Positions 1 through 8,895 of a stretch of 64,000 nucleotides of DNA are shown one piece after another. Made by a program: the position numbers and the translations under genes. Each line of letters starts with the position of its first letter. Positions within the stretch are counted from its first letter, which is position 1. Source of the stretch: Borreliella bissettiae DN127 (lineage in GTDB: Bacteria; Spirochaetota; Spirochaetia; Borreliales; Borreliaceae). Under the pieces are notes generated by a model. It was not told the DNA's origin, did no database searches, and saw only the letters and a list, made by a program, of their open reading frames with translations. Location: assembly GCF_000222305.1 (NCBI RefSeq), contig NC_015921.1, positions 310,001 to 374,000 of the forward strand. Reading direction: 5' to 3'.

Positions 1-201
1 AGAAATTCTCTCAAAAACAAGAAAAACTATAAAACTTAAAAAAAGATAATTAAGTCTTGTAAAAAATAAAAAATTTGGATTACCTGTCAATTCTAAGCTT
101 AAGAAAAAGGAAGAAGTATAAAAAACTACAAGGCCATAGGCTACTAATAGTAGCAAAACAAGTAAATAGCATGTCCTAAGTGAATTTATCTCTACAACCA
201 T
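1..201 (-). CDS. ftsW: FtsW, peptidoglycan polymerase of the divisome (5' part only)
   Basis: Only the first 67 codons lie in the window; the gene continues beyond base 1. The ATG at 201-199 lies 7 bases downstream of the mraY stop. The translation begins MVVEINSLRTCY and then has a long hydrophobic stretch, a second hydrophobic segment following near residue 60, as expected for the first membrane spans of a SEDS-family protein. FtsW polymerises lipid II at the septum together with a class B penicillin-binding protein. The identity rests on the N-terminal membrane pattern and on position directly after mraY in a dcw cluster, because no catalytic motif is inside the window. RodA, the elongation paralogue, is the alternative, but the context favours FtsW. 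Confidence 0.8.
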   Translation of the reverse strand, partial: MVVEINSLRTCYLLVLLLLVAYGLVVFYTSSFFLSLELTGNPNFLFFTRLNYLFLSFIVFLVFERIS

Positions 202-208
202 AATATAA

Positions 209-1264
209 TTATCTGATTTTTATCGTGCTTAAAGCAATTATAGCAAATATTAACCCTATTATCCAAAATCTAATAACAACTTGCATTTCAGACCACCCAA
301 GCTCTTCAAAATGATGGTGAAGTGGGGCCATTTTAAATACTCTTTTTTTAGTCTTTTTGTAAACAAGGACTTGAATAATTACAGACATGGTTTCAATAAT
401 AAAAACACCCGCAAGAATTGAAAAAAGTATTTCACTTTTTAAAATCAAAGCTGCCATTCCAAGAATGGCACCCAGAGCCAAACTACCCGTATCTCCCATC
501 ATAATTTTAGCAGGATAGGCATTAAACCATAAAAATCCAAAACTACCCCCAAGCAATGCCCCAAGAAATATTACAAGCTCTTCAGAACCTTTAATATTTG
601 GAATATGCAAATAAGCTGCAAAATCAGCTCTGCTTGTAAGATACGCAATTATTATTAGAGCTCCTGTTATAACTATGCTCAAACCAATTGCAAGACCATC
701 AAGCCCATCTGTTAAATTAAAAGAATTAGAAGCAGAAATTAAAATAAACATGCCAAAAGGAATGTAAAATATCCCCAAATCTATTTGAAAAGACTTAATA
801 AAAGGAAAGTAGATTATACTAACATGCTCACCACCAAAATAATATAGAATGCCAACAGAAAAAAAAGAAAATATTATTTGACCATAAATCTTAAATCGAG
901 CTTTAAGTCCATCTGAGGTTTTCTTTTTAATTTTCAAAAAATCATCTATAAAGCCCAAAAAAGCAAACTCAAACATAACAAAAACCATAATCAAAAAATA
1001 AACATTTAAAATGTTGCTCCAAAATACTAAAGAGATAAAAACACAAAAAAAAATAAGAATGCCTCCCATAGTAGGAATTCCTGCTTTTTCACTCAAATGT
1101 CTTTTAGGGCCATCTTCTCTTAAAATCTGATCGGCTCTTAATTTTTTTAACCTTAAAATAATATAAGGGCCCACAATCAAAGAAAGTAAAAATGCAAAAA
1201 TTGTAGCATAAGCCATTCTAAAAGTAATATATTTGAGTAAGCGCAAACCCAAAAGGTAAAACAT
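209..1264 (-). CDS. mraY: MraY, phospho-N-acetylmuramoyl-pentapeptide transferase
   Basis: Integral membrane enzyme that transfers phospho-MurNAc-pentapeptide from the UDP nucleotide to undecaprenyl phosphate, giving lipid I. The 351-residue product is of normal family length. It shows the signature residues: the Asp pair in FIDDFLK (about 107-108), NLTDGLDGLA (about 183-192) and the PLHHHFE motif (about 314-320), with about ten hydrophobic segments between them. The start ATG lies 17 bases after the murF stop, and ftsW begins 7 bases after its own stop, so all three are probably one transcript. Nothing looks truncated or altered. Confidence 0.96.
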   Translation of the reverse strand: MFYLLGLRLLKYITFRMAYATIFAFLLSLIVGPYIILRLKKLRADQILREDGPKRHLSEKAGIPTMGGILIFFCVFISLVFWSNILNVYFLIMVFVMFEFAFLGFIDDFLKIKKKTSDGLKARFKIYGQIIFSFFSVGILYYFGGEHVSIIYFPFIKSFQIDLGIFYIPFGMFILISASNSFNLTDGLDGLAIGLSIVITGALIIIAYLTSRADFAAYLHIPNIKGSEELVIFLGALLGGSFGFLWFNAYPAKIMMGDTGSLALGAILGMAALILKSEILFSILAGVFIIETMSVIIQVLVYKKTKKRVFKMAPLHHHFEELGWSEMQVVIRFWIIGLIFAIIALSTIKIR

Positions 1265-1281
1265 AAAAACCCCATTATCAT

Positions 1282-2673
1282 CTAAATATAATTTAAAATT
1301 CTCTCAAGTCTGTTAAATCTTGAACCTTTAATGACAATAAAAACTGAAGGTTCCAAGCTTTTTAAAAAAAAATCAATAAATTTATCAAACTCGCTAAAGT
1401 AATATAAACACTTTTCAACTAAATTCTCAGAATCCCTAACATCTAAAAATTCTTCACCTATTAGAAAAATTTTATCAAAATTCATTAAAATAGCCTCTTG
1501 AATTAAATCTTTATGCGTTTTGTATGCAAATCCCCCAAGCTCTTTAAAAGACCCAAGAACTATAAATTTTTTGTTTTGGATATTAAGATCCAAAATCATA
1601 TTTTTTAAGGCCATAAAAGAACCCATATTGCCATTATAAGAATCATTTAAAATCAAATATCCATTTTTTGTCAAAATTTCTGCCCTACCCTTTTGAAAAG
1701 CAGTTTCAATAAGCCCTTCTCTTATTTCTTTTTCTTTCATTCCTAAAAATAAAGCTAAATTAATGCACCCTATTGCATTAAAAATATTATGCCTACCTAG
1801 CAATAAAATAGAGTATTCAAACCCTTTGTAAACAAAATCAAAAGAAAATTTCCCTTCTAAAAAAGAAAATGATTTAATATTAAGATTTTCAAAATCAAAA
1901 TAAACGATTTTAACATTTGGATTTGCGATTTTTGCTCTGTTTTCAAGATAACCACAATAATCATTCATTTCATTTGCAACAAAGATTTCAATGTTTTTGC
2001 CAATTATTTTGCTCTTTTCAAAAGCAATAGCTTGCAAATCCTTGAAGGCTTGCATATGTGCATAGCTTATATTCGTAATAATAACAATTTCTGGTTTTAA
2101 AATTTGAGATAAAAGATCCATTTCTCCAACATAACTAACTCCAACTTCAAAAACAGCATATTCTTCATTGCCCTCTACCCTTAAAATACTAAGAGGAAGC
2201 CCAATGTCAGAATTTAAATTACCCCAAGTTTTGTAAGTTTTAAATTTTTTTGAAAGTATACTATAAAGCATCTCTTTAGTTGTAGTTTTACCATTGCTAC
2301 CTGTAATAGCAATTCTTTTAAAGCTTGTTTTTTCAATTAAACACGATGCTAAAGTTTGAAGAAGTTTTATTACATTACTTGTAAGCAAAAAAACTAACCC
2401 TTCATTATCATTTAAATATTTAACACACTCAGATTCATGATCTCTTGAACATACAAAACATTTAACACCCAAATCAATTAAATATTTAACAAAAGAAAAT
2501 CCATCTACTTTATTTCCCCTATATGCAAAATAAAGACTACCACTGATATTATCATCCTTTATTTCTCGGCTATCTAAGGAGTAAAAAGATACCACTCTTT
2601 CAATATTTTTTATATTCCCCACAAATTTCACATCTTTAGAAGAGATTAAAATATCCTTAATCTTTATACGCAC
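1282..2673 (-). CDS. murF: MurF, UDP-MurNAc-tripeptide D-alanyl-D-alanine ligase
   Basis: Cytoplasmic ATP-dependent ligase that adds D-Ala-D-Ala to the UDP-MurNAc-tripeptide, the last soluble precursor step before MraY. The 463-residue product has the Mur-ligase ATP loop TGSNGKTTTKE (about 124-134), a GNLNSDIGLPLS segment after it and a C-terminal Mur domain with LNDSYNGN. Reading starts at a GTG (2673-2671) preceded by a GAGG-type ribosome site; a nearby ATG at 2684 is out of frame. Borrelia is known to use ornithine in place of diaminopimelate in the peptide, so the substrate is probably the ornithine-containing tripeptide; that is established knowledge of the genus, not something visible here. 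Confidence 0.94.
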   Translation of the reverse strand: MRIKIKDILISSKDVKFVGNIKNIERVVSFYSLDSREIKDDNISGSLYFAYRGNKVDGFSFVKYLIDLGVKCFVCSRDHESECVKYLNDNEGLVFLLTSNVIKLLQTLASCLIEKTSFKRIAITGSNGKTTTKEMLYSILSKKFKTYKTWGNLNSDIGLPLSILRVEGNEEYAVFEVGVSYVGEMDLLSQILKPEIVIITNISYAHMQAFKDLQAIAFEKSKIIGKNIEIFVANEMNDYCGYLENRAKIANPNVKIVYFDFENLNIKSFSFLEGKFSFDFVYKGFEYSILLLGRHNIFNAIGCINLALFLGMKEKEIREGLIETAFQKGRAEILTKNGYLILNDSYNGNMGSFMALKNMILDLNIQNKKFIVLGSFKELGGFAYKTHKDLIQEAILMNFDKIFLIGEEFLDVRDSENLVEKCLYYFSEFDKFIDFFLKSLEPSVFIVIKGSRFNRLERILNYI

Positions 2674-2695
2674 TCAAACCTCATTCTAAAATCTT

Positions 2696-2977
2696 TTACT
2701 CAACAAAAATATTTATATCTTCATTAGCTTTTTTTTCCAAATTTAATTCTCCAAAACAAAAACTCTCTATTCTATCGATATTTTCAAGTTCATATATTAC
2801 TGTCAGCAATCTTAAATTATCATCAATAATAGTTTCCTGTTCATTGTCTAAGTGATTAAATTCTCTAAGCTTTACAACATATCTGAAATTTAAGTAAATA
2901 TTAAAACATAATATAACTGTTAGTATCAAAATTAAAATACAATACACTTTAAATTCAATCTTACTTATGCTATTCAT
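2696..2977 (-). CDS. FtsL-like small bitopic membrane protein
   Basis: A 93-residue protein with a short cytoplasmic N terminus, one membrane span (about residues 12-30) and an acidic extracytoplasmic tail of about 60 residues. No family motif is readable. It overlaps the end of rsmH by four bases (ATGA), so the two are translationally coupled. In most dcw clusters the gene directly after rsmH is ftsL, and size and topology fit FtsL. The tail is shorter than usual and I do not see a clear leucine heptad pattern, so the assignment rests on position and topology. FtsL normally links FtsQ/FtsB to FtsW-FtsI. Alternative: an unrelated lineage-specific membrane protein. Confidence 0.7.
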   Translation of the reverse strand: MNSISKIEFKVYCILILILTVILCFNIYLNFRYVVKLREFNHLDNEQETIIDDNLRLLTVIYELENIDRIESFCFGELNLEKKANEDINIFVE

Positions 2978-3864
2978 AATTTTTTTACAACTCTAAGTTT
3001 TGCACTCCTTGAGGGTTTGTTTTTTTTAATCTCATCAAAACTTGGAATGATAGGCTTTTTTGAAATCTTAGCATACAAATCACAGTTCAAACTTCTAAAA
3101 AAATCTTTTACAATACGATCTTCTATTGAATGAAACGTAATAATAGCTAAAATTCCATCTTTGGCTAAATTTTCTACCCAAAAAGGCAAGCTCCTTTTAA
3201 GCCTAGCAAGCTCATCATTTACATAAATTCTTAACGCTTGAAAAGTTTTTGTAGATGGATTTATTTTAACTTTTGAAAAAGGATAAACTTTGCTTATTAT
3301 GGATTGTAGCTCTTTTGTGGTTTGTATTTTTTTAACTTTTCTATATTCTACAATAGCTTTAGAAATTCTTCTAGAATAATGTTCATTGCTTAAATTATAA
3401 ATTAAAGCTTCAAGGTCATATTTACTGAAAGTGTTTACAACCTCGGCTGCACTAATTTTGCAAGAAGAAGAACAAAGTCTCATATCCAAAGGTTCATCTT
3501 CAAGAAAAGAAAATCCTTTTTTACTACCCTTGTAATGAAACATAGAAATACCAAGATCAACTAAAATAAAATTGGCTTTAACATTTAAAGGATAATTGAC
3601 AAAAAAATTATCAAACCAATCATTAAAATATGTAATTCTCTTTTCAAAAACAAGAAGAAACTGCTTTGCTCTTTCTAAAATTTGGGGATCTCTTTCAATT
3701 CCAACCAAACTTAAAAAGTCATATTTCTCAAGAATCGCTTTTGCATGAACACCTTCTCCAAGGGTAGAATCAATGTATATTAAATCACTTTTTACGGGCA
3801 AATCTTCTATAAGCTTACAAATTGCATCAAGAAGTACTGGGAAATGAAAAGCATTATTATTCAT
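2974..3864 (-). CDS. rsmH: RsmH (MraW), 16S rRNA m4C1402 methyltransferase
   Basis: S-adenosylmethionine-dependent enzyme that N4-methylates C1402 of 16S rRNA in the ribosomal decoding centre. The 296 residues include the N-terminal HFPVLLDAI segment, the SAM-binding DSTLGEGVH loop (about 32-40), LVDLGIS and the late ITFHSIEDRIVK motif typical of the family. It overlaps the preceding unassigned gene by 8 bases and the following ftsL-like gene by 4, so it lies mid-operon. Length and motifs are ordinary. The dcw location next to wall-synthesis genes is conserved in most bacteria. Confidence 0.96.
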   Translation of the reverse strand: MNNNAFHFPVLLDAICKLIEDLPVKSDLIYIDSTLGEGVHAKAILEKYDFLSLVGIERDPQILERAKQFLLVFEKRITYFNDWFDNFFVNYPLNVKANFILVDLGISMFHYKGSKKGFSFLEDEPLDMRLCSSSCKISAAEVVNTFSKYDLEALIYNLSNEHYSRRISKAIVEYRKVKKIQTTKELQSIISKVYPFSKVKINPSTKTFQALRIYVNDELARLKRSLPFWVENLAKDGILAIITFHSIEDRIVKDFFRSLNCDLYAKISKKPIIPSFDEIKKNKPSRSAKLRVVKKL

Positions 3865-4693
3865 TTAATTTAAACCTATAAATTATTTTTTTTTCATTTC
3901 CATAAACATCGCCATATTTTATTTTAAGCTCATTCTTGCCCTTAATAAAATTAAGATCATTTATCTTAAGACATCCCCCATTTTTTTTAATATTCAAAAT
4001 ATCTAATCCATAATTTTTCTCTTGAGCTAAAGTATGTGTATTATTAATCAAAAAAATATTTTGAAAATCTGAACGAAAAATGTTTTTATTATTCAAAATA
4101 GCTTCAAAATAATAAATTCCTTTAAGAGAATTTTCAAAAGATTCTGCTTTTTGTGTATGAAAATATAACAAAAGACTGTATTGACCAGAATCGACATTTA
4201 AATTTATGTTTTTTGACAATTCCAATCTTTCATCATCGCCCTTTCCCTTTAAAAAAACCCCGCCTAAAGTATAAACTGTCTCAGCAACCACATTGTTCCA
4301 ATTTTTGATAACAAACAAAGGATTGACAATCTTTTTAGTACTAGGATCATTAACTACTAAATCAATAACGCTATTTTCATCTTTTAAAAAAATCTTTCCA
4401 AGCTTATAAAAAAACCCCCCAAAAACCTCTAAATTCAAATTTAAATCATTATCAAAAATGATTAAAATACTGCTATCCTTATTTAAACTATTTTTTGAAT
4501 ATAAAATTTTATAATTATTGGAAAAAACAGATACGGCCTTTTCCAAGGGCCTTAATCTTACTCCAATATTCAATTTATTATTATCCAACACACCAAAATC
4601 TTTAACTAAAGCAAACTTTTCATCATTTCTAAATTCCAAAAATGAATACAAATCCAAAATATTAAAGAAAAATATAAAAATAATTAAAATCAC
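3857..4693 (-). CDS. Unassigned exported or membrane-anchored protein at the head of the dcw operon
   Basis: I do not recognise the family. The 278-residue product starts with a strongly hydrophobic segment (about 2-18) that could be a signal peptide or an anchor, followed by a region that alternates beta-strand-like hydrophobic and polar residues with no cysteines at a lipobox. Translation starts at a GTG that overlaps the TGA of the preceding gene (GTGA, 4 bases), and its own stop overlaps the rsmH start by 8 bases, so coupling to both neighbours is tight. From topology and neighbours it is probably an extracytoplasmic partner of the beta-propeller-like protein upstream. Corresponds by position to bb0307, as I recall. 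Confidence 0.75.
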   Translation of the reverse strand: MILIIFIFFFNILDLYSFLEFRNDEKFALVKDFGVLDNNKLNIGVRLRPLEKAVSVFSNNYKILYSKNSLNKDSSILIIFDNDLNLNLEVFGGFFYKLGKIFLKDENSVIDLVVNDPSTKKIVNPLFVIKNWNNVVAETVYTLGGVFLKGKGDDERLELSKNINLNVDSGQYSLLLYFHTQKAESFENSLKGIYYFEAILNNKNIFRSDFQNIFLINNTHTLAQEKNYGLDILNIKKNGGCLKINDLNFIKGKNELKIKYGDVYGNEKKIIYRFKLNE

Positions 4694-5766
4694 TGCGCCA
4701 ATCCCAAGTATTTTAAATCATTATTATTATTAAAATACAAAAGTCCCTTTTCAAATTCAACAAAAGAGCTTATTTCATCTTTAATAAAAATATTATCAAA
4801 CAATTTAAAAGAATTTGCAGAATAAGTTTTTATATTAATAATTTTTTCACTCTCAGAATAAAAATACACTCTATAAACATTTTGAAAATAATTATATGAC
4901 GCTCTTAAAATAGAATTTTTATTTTCAACTTTAAATATTCTACCATTTTTAATATTTATCACCACAAGTGAATTTTTGCCTTCAATAAACAAATTATGAT
5001 AATCATCTATTTTTATAAAAGTCTCAAAACTATTAATAGTTAAATTGTTTAATTCTAAAATTTTTTTATAATTATTCTCTAAATCAATTATTTCTAAAAA
5101 ATACTCAGAATTACCTTTTAGTGAGACCAAATATTTATTATCAGAGCTTAATTTAACAAAATATGTTGGAAATTTTCTCTCTAAAAAATTTTCCATATAA
5201 ATTATTTTACCTTGTTTGTATATATGAATCTCGCCATTAGAAAGCCCCAAAACCAAAACTTCATTATTGTAGTCCACACTTAAAATTGAAGATAAAAAAT
5301 TGAGCATTAGTATATTATTCCCACTAGAATCATAAACCTCTAAAGTTTTATATAAATTGTTTAAAGTAAAAATTAAATTATTTATCGCAAAAACAAAATC
5401 CTTTAGCTTGAGTGTAAATAGAAATTTATTGTTTTTAACAGAAAAAACAGAATAATCTTCCCCAGAATTAAAAAGCACATAATAATAGTCTGAGTAGCTT
5501 ATTAGGTTATCACTTAAAAGAGAATAACAAGATTCCTTGAAATTAAGACTTAAAACCTTATTTGATACAAAAACATTCTTGCTCAAATTTATATTTCTAC
5601 AATCAGATTTATTTTTAAAATTCTTAAAATCATAAAAATTAGATACATTCATAGTAGATCTTATAAAAAAATCAATCAAAATTATAAATAATAAAAACAA
5701 ACTTAAGATCAAAAAAAATTTTAATTTTTTGATCTTAATAGTACCCTCTTCTACATTAAAACTCAA
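4690..5766 (-). CDS. Membrane-anchored beta-propeller-like protein
   Basis: 358 residues: a lysine-rich cytoplasmic start, one membrane span (about 17-34), then about 320 extracytoplasmic residues made of repeated short strands with WD/PQQ-propeller flavour, for example GLSNGEIHIYKQGKI and KLSSDNKYLVSLKGN. The start is a TTG (5766-5764) behind a GGGGGGAAAG ribosome site; the next in-frame ATG lies after the membrane span, so TTG is the sensible start. The gene is coupled to the next one by a 4-base GTGA overlap. No catalytic motif is visible. A scaffold role in the envelope is an inference from fold appearance and from its place upstream of cell-division genes. Confidence 0.7.
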   Translation of the reverse strand: MSFNVEEGTIKIKKLKFFLILSLFLLFIILIDFFIRSTMNVSNFYDFKNFKNKSDCRNINLSKNVFVSNKVLSLNFKESCYSLLSDNLISYSDYYYVLFNSGEDYSVFSVKNNKFLFTLKLKDFVFAINNLIFTLNNLYKTLEVYDSSGNNILMLNFLSSILSVDYNNEVLVLGLSNGEIHIYKQGKIIYMENFLERKFPTYFVKLSSDNKYLVSLKGNSEYFLEIIDLENNYKKILELNNLTINSFETFIKIDDYHNLFIEGKNSLVVINIKNGRIFKVENKNSILRASYNYFQNVYRVYFYSESEKIINIKTYSANSFKLFDNIFIKDEISSFVEFEKGLLYFNNNNDLKYLGLAQ

Positions 5767-5796
5767 TGTAACTACTTTCCCCCCACCTTAATTTAT

Positions 5797-6555
5797 CTAT
5801 TTTACTTTAACTAAATCTGAACTAAACTTTGAAGACCAAACTCCATGAAACCTTGAAAATTTTTCAGCAGCTTCTTTTTGAGAGGCTATAGTAGCCAAAG
5901 CTCTTCCAGCTTCAAGATACGCAAGAGAATGTAGTCCAAATTCATGAGATCCACTAATCTCATATTTGCCCCTTAAAATAAAAGCCCCTTCTTCTAAAAG
6001 TTCCAACACTTTAACAAGGTGTTCAAATTGAAATTTATAATAAGGACTCTCAAGTTTTAAATTCTTAGAAAAATCTCTAAAATCAATAATATTTTTAGAA
6101 AAAACAATAAATTTGAGATACATATCCTCAAGAAAAACAAGAGTTTTAGAATCTTTTTTGCTAAAAATTTTAGCCAAATCAATTAAATAGCCTAGTTTTT
6201 TAACAATTAAAAATCTCTCTTCAGGATTTAAATTAAGAGCCTGGGGCATTTCAATTAACTCCCTTGGGGTAATGCTAAGAGCAGGACTAATAACTAAACT
6301 AAAATCAGAAATCAATCCAGACAAAATTTTTTTTATAGAATAATTCACTTTCAATCTAGGCCTAGTATAAAAATAATTTAAAGAAGAAATATAACTTAAA
6401 ACATTTAAATTGAAATCAACAAGATTAAATGAAAGTTTAGCATTTGATGTAAATTCGCCAGTCTCTTTTATAGCTGCTATATCATTTAAAGTCCTTAAAA
6501 TAAGATTATTAATATATACTATTTTTTTATAATTTTCATTATCAATTAAATCCAT
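5797..6555 (-). CDS. Unassigned mostly helical protein, first gene of the dcw operon
   Basis: 252 residues, no signal peptide, no convincing membrane span, no motif I recognise; predicted by eye to be largely helical, with a conserved-looking tail (HEFGLHSLAYLEAGRALATIASQKEA) rich in Ala, Leu and Glu. I chose the ATG at 6555 because an AGGTG ribosome site lies five bases before it; a GTG two codons upstream overlaps that site. It is the first gene after a 309-base gap, 30 bases before the beta-propeller-like gene, and so probably the promoter-proximal member of the dcw transcript. Most bacteria have mraZ in this place; this protein bears no resemblance to MraZ. Confidence 0.7.
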   Translation of the reverse strand: MDLIDNENYKKIVYINNLILRTLNDIAAIKETGEFTSNAKLSFNLVDFNLNVLSYISSLNYFYTRPRLKVNYSIKKILSGLISDFSLVISPALSITPRELIEMPQALNLNPEERFLIVKKLGYLIDLAKIFSKKDSKTLVFLEDMYLKFIVFSKNIIDFRDFSKNLKLESPYYKFQFEHLVKVLELLEEGAFILRGKYEISGSHEFGLHSLAYLEAGRALATIASQKEAAEKFSRFHGVWSSKFSSDLVKVK

Positions 6556-6864
6556 AAACACCTGCCTAACTCATACAAAGGTGATTTATCAGCTATCCAA
6601 TATATTGATTTTAGCAAAAAACATATTAAATATTTTAACAAGTTATAAATTTATAAAAAACACCCTTGAAACATTAACTCTGCGAATAAACAAAACATTA
6701 AAATACTTATAATAAATTATGTAAAATTTTAATTAATTTTTAAAATTACCAAGTCTTAAAACATGCAAAACCCTCTAGCCTTATTAACGATTAGATCAAA
6801 TCAAACTAAACATAACCAAGAAAAACTTTTATTAAAAAGAACACTGTTTAAAAAAACATTGAAC
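6556..6864. other. Non-coding gap between nadK and the dcw operon
   Basis: About 309 AT-rich bases with no convincing reading frame on either strand and no tRNA-like fold. It must carry the 3' end of the nadK message and the promoter for the minus-strand dcw operon, but no promoter pair stands out clearly. The AGGTG ribosome site of the first dcw gene lies at its left edge, at about 6561-6565. Confidence 0.5.
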
Positions 6865-7704
6865 TTACAACAATTTGTTTTTTAATCTCTTAACAAACGT
6901 ATCCGTACAAAATGAGACAAAATTCAAGCTTCGAGAAGAAATTTTAAATTCAAAAACAACATCAACCCCGAAAGAACCAAAATTAATTCCATCCAAAAAA
7001 ATTGATGCTGATGATATAAAATATTCCTTTGAAAAAGAAATAGAAAGTTTACTTAATTTAGAAAACACAAAAGAACGATTATAAACAGAATGCGGAGAAA
7101 TAGGAGTAAGTAAAAATCCCTCAAGATCTGCTTCTAAAATAGGGCCCCCTGCTGAAAAAGAATATCCTGTTGAGCCTGTTGGAGTAGATACAATTATCCC
7201 ATCACTTTTATATGATAAAAAACTCTCAGAATTAACCATAAGATCTACATAAATCATCTTATTAAGAACGCTCGATCGAATAATAATATCATTTAAAGCA
7301 TATTTAGAAATTAAATCTTTACCCTGCTGATAAATTATCACATGGAGTAAAAATTTTTTATTAATAACAAAAGAATTATTAAAAAATCTATCTATGACTT
7401 TTTTAAAATCCTCAATCTTAATATCTGCTAAAAACCCCACCTTGCCCATATTAATTGAAATAATTGGAATATCAATATTTTCATTTTCAAGAAGCAAATT
7501 AACAGCTAAAAGAACTGTACCATCCCCCCCTAAAGTTATTAAAAAAAGAAAATTTTCTTTTGGAAAAGTAAATAAAGGTCCACCAACATCTATTAAAACT
7601 GCCTCAACAAAATGCTTGGTTTCTAAATAAACCTTAATATCATTGCCTAAAATACTAGCTCCCGACTTTAAGGTATTAATGCAAATAAGAACTTTATTCT
7701 TCAT
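6865..7704 (-). CDS. nadK: NAD kinase
   Basis: Phosphorylates NAD to NADP using ATP or polyphosphate; the only route to NADP in such reduced genomes. The 279-residue protein has the diagnostic GGDGT (about 59-63), the NMGKVGFLA segment, and the C-terminal SDGIIVSTPTGSTGYSFSAGGP run. I place the start at ATG 7704: the frame is open for 20 more codons upstream, but that stretch overlaps cheW and reads unlike a NadK N terminus, while MKNKVLICIN is typical. The ATG overlaps the end of cheW by 11 bases, which suggests translational coupling. Confidence 0.95.
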   Translation of the reverse strand: MKNKVLICINTLKSGASILGNDIKVYLETKHFVEAVLIDVGGPLFTFPKENFLFLITLGGDGTVLLAVNLLLENENIDIPIISINMGKVGFLADIKIEDFKKVIDRFFNNSFVINKKFLLHVIIYQQGKDLISKYALNDIIIRSSVLNKMIYVDLMVNSESFLSYKSDGIIVSTPTGSTGYSFSAGGPILEADLEGFLLTPISPHSVYNRSFVFSKLSKLSISFSKEYFISSASIFLDGINFGSFGVDVVFEFKISSRSLNFVSFCTDTFVKRLKNKLL

Positions 7705-8224
7705 GCTGATCTTTATAAGGAATATCGTCAAATTCGCATTTATCAAAAATTTTTGCGATATCAATTAATACTAAATATTCACTCTCAAGATTATCAGTCT
7801 CTTCAAGTTTTACAACTCCAGATATATATTTTCTATCTAAAGTTTGTAAAGTAGCAGGAGGTTCTTGAACCCTAGATTCATCAAAGCTAATAACTTTAAG
7901 AACTCTATCAACAAAAATGCCTAAAAGTTTGTTTTTAATCTTAACTATTAAGTATCCTGTTAAAAGCATATCTTCTTCGGTTTTTGAAATAGAAGGAACC
8001 CCAAATTTAATATTTAAATTAACTAAAGGAATAATACTGCCTCTAAGATTATAAATACCTATAATATATTCAGGAACATTTGGTATAGCATAAATTCCTT
8101 CTGATGGAACTTTGATAATTTCTCTAATGTGCTCTATCGACACCCCATAGCTTTCTTTTCCTATTTTAAAACCTGCAACTTGAAGCTGTGAATTTGCGCC
8201 TTTAGAACTTTCTTTTCTAAACAT
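7694..8224 (-). CDS. cheW: CheW chemotaxis coupling protein
   Basis: A 176-residue single-domain CheW. It shows the order expected for the family: LQVAGFKIGKESYGVSIEHIREII near the start, the NLRG (YNLRGSIIPLVNL) motif in the middle and the VDRVLKV segment later. CheW couples methyl-accepting receptors to the CheA kinase at the cell poles, which in spirochaetes sets the rotation of periplasmic flagella at the two ends. Borrelia has several cheW genes; this one sits outside the main motility operons, between rlmE and nadK, and matches the position of cheW1 (bb0312) as I remember. ATG start; stop overlaps nadK. Confidence 0.93.
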   Translation of the reverse strand: MFRKESSKGANSQLQVAGFKIGKESYGVSIEHIREIIKVPSEGIYAIPNVPEYIIGIYNLRGSIIPLVNLNIKFGVPSISKTEEDMLLTGYLIVKIKNKLLGIFVDRVLKVISFDESRVQEPPATLQTLDRKYISGVVKLEETDNLESEYLVLIDIAKIFDKCEFDDIPYKDQHEE

Positions 8225-8266
8225 ATTTTTACCTTTAAATTTGTTTATAACAATTTGATTAACTTG

Positions 8267-8845
8267 CTACTTGCCAAAACTTTTACCTAAAAAATAAATT
8301 TCAAAAGAATTTTTCCTTACAGCCTTGGGTCTAATTTTTTTTACAAATTTAAAATATTTTTCAAATTTTTTAAAAATTTGCATCTCGTCTCCTCCCTGAA
8401 AAACTTTAACAAGCAAATTTCCTTTTTTAAGTAAAACTTCAAGCGATAAATCTATTATTCTCATGCTTAAGTTAAAAGAATTGCTGGTATCTACAAGTCT
8501 ATTTCCAGTAGTCTTTGGAGCCACATCGCTAATTACAAGACTATAGGGTCTAAACGTATTAATTTTAAAAAATGTATCATCTGAAAATATATCTCCCTTT
8601 ATAAAATAAAAATTATCAACATATCTAAGACCAATATCATTAATATCAACAGATACTAGAACCCCTCTTTTAAGCTTTTTATAAGCATATTGAGAAAAGC
8701 TGCCGGGTGACGCGCCAATATCTAAAACATTGCCAGAAGAAAATAAAGAAAATTTTTCATTAATTTCTATCAACTTATATACAGACCTTGCCAAATATCC
8801 TTCTCTTTTAGCTTTTCTAGAATATTCATCATCCAAGCGATACAC
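8267..8845 (-). CDS. rlmE: RlmE (FtsJ/RrmJ), 23S rRNA 2'-O-ribose U2552 methyltransferase
   Basis: SAM-dependent methyltransferase acting on U2552 in the A loop of 23S rRNA during late 50S assembly. The 192 residues include the SAM loop [14 protein letters not shown] (about 40-53) and the K-D-K-E catalytic set: Lys in [10 protein letters not shown], Asp in [11 protein letters not shown], Lys in LLVKVFQG, Glu in NSFEIYFLG. The start is a GTG with an AAGGGA ribosome site five bases upstream; an overlapping ATG is out of frame. A TATAAT box on this strand (8873-8868) gives a very short leader. It is the first gene of a minus-strand run with cheW and nadK. Confidence 0.94.
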   Translation of the reverse strand: MYRLDDEYSRKAKREGYLARSVYKLIEINEKFSLFSSGNVLDIGASPGSFSQYAYKKLKRGVLVSVDINDIGLRYVDNFYFIKGDIFSDDTFFKINTFRPYSLVISDVAPKTTGNRLVDTSNSFNLSMRIIDLSLEVLLKKGNLLVKVFQGGDEMQIFKKFEKYFKFVKKIRPKAVRKNSFEIYFLGKSFGK

Positions 8846-8867
8846 ATCAATCCCTTTAATACACTTT

Positions 8868-8888
8868 ATTATACTTTTTCATTATAAT
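8868..8888. promoter_or_regulatory. Divergent promoters: two TATAAT boxes in 50 bases
   Basis: Between the GTG of rlmE and the ATG of the polyprenyl synthase there are only 50 bases, and each strand carries a perfect -10 hexamer: minus-strand TATAAT at 8873-8868 for rlmE and plus-strand TATAAT at 8883-8888 for the synthase. The -35 regions are weak on both sides. The plus-strand box puts the expected transcription start at or one base before the ATG at 8896. Confidence 0.6.
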
Positions 8889-8895
8889 TCTTATT

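Noticed and set aside
7705..7764. A longer NadK N terminus
   Set aside because: The extra 20 residues overlap the cheW coding end in another frame and do not resemble NadK; MKNKVLICIN is a normal start.
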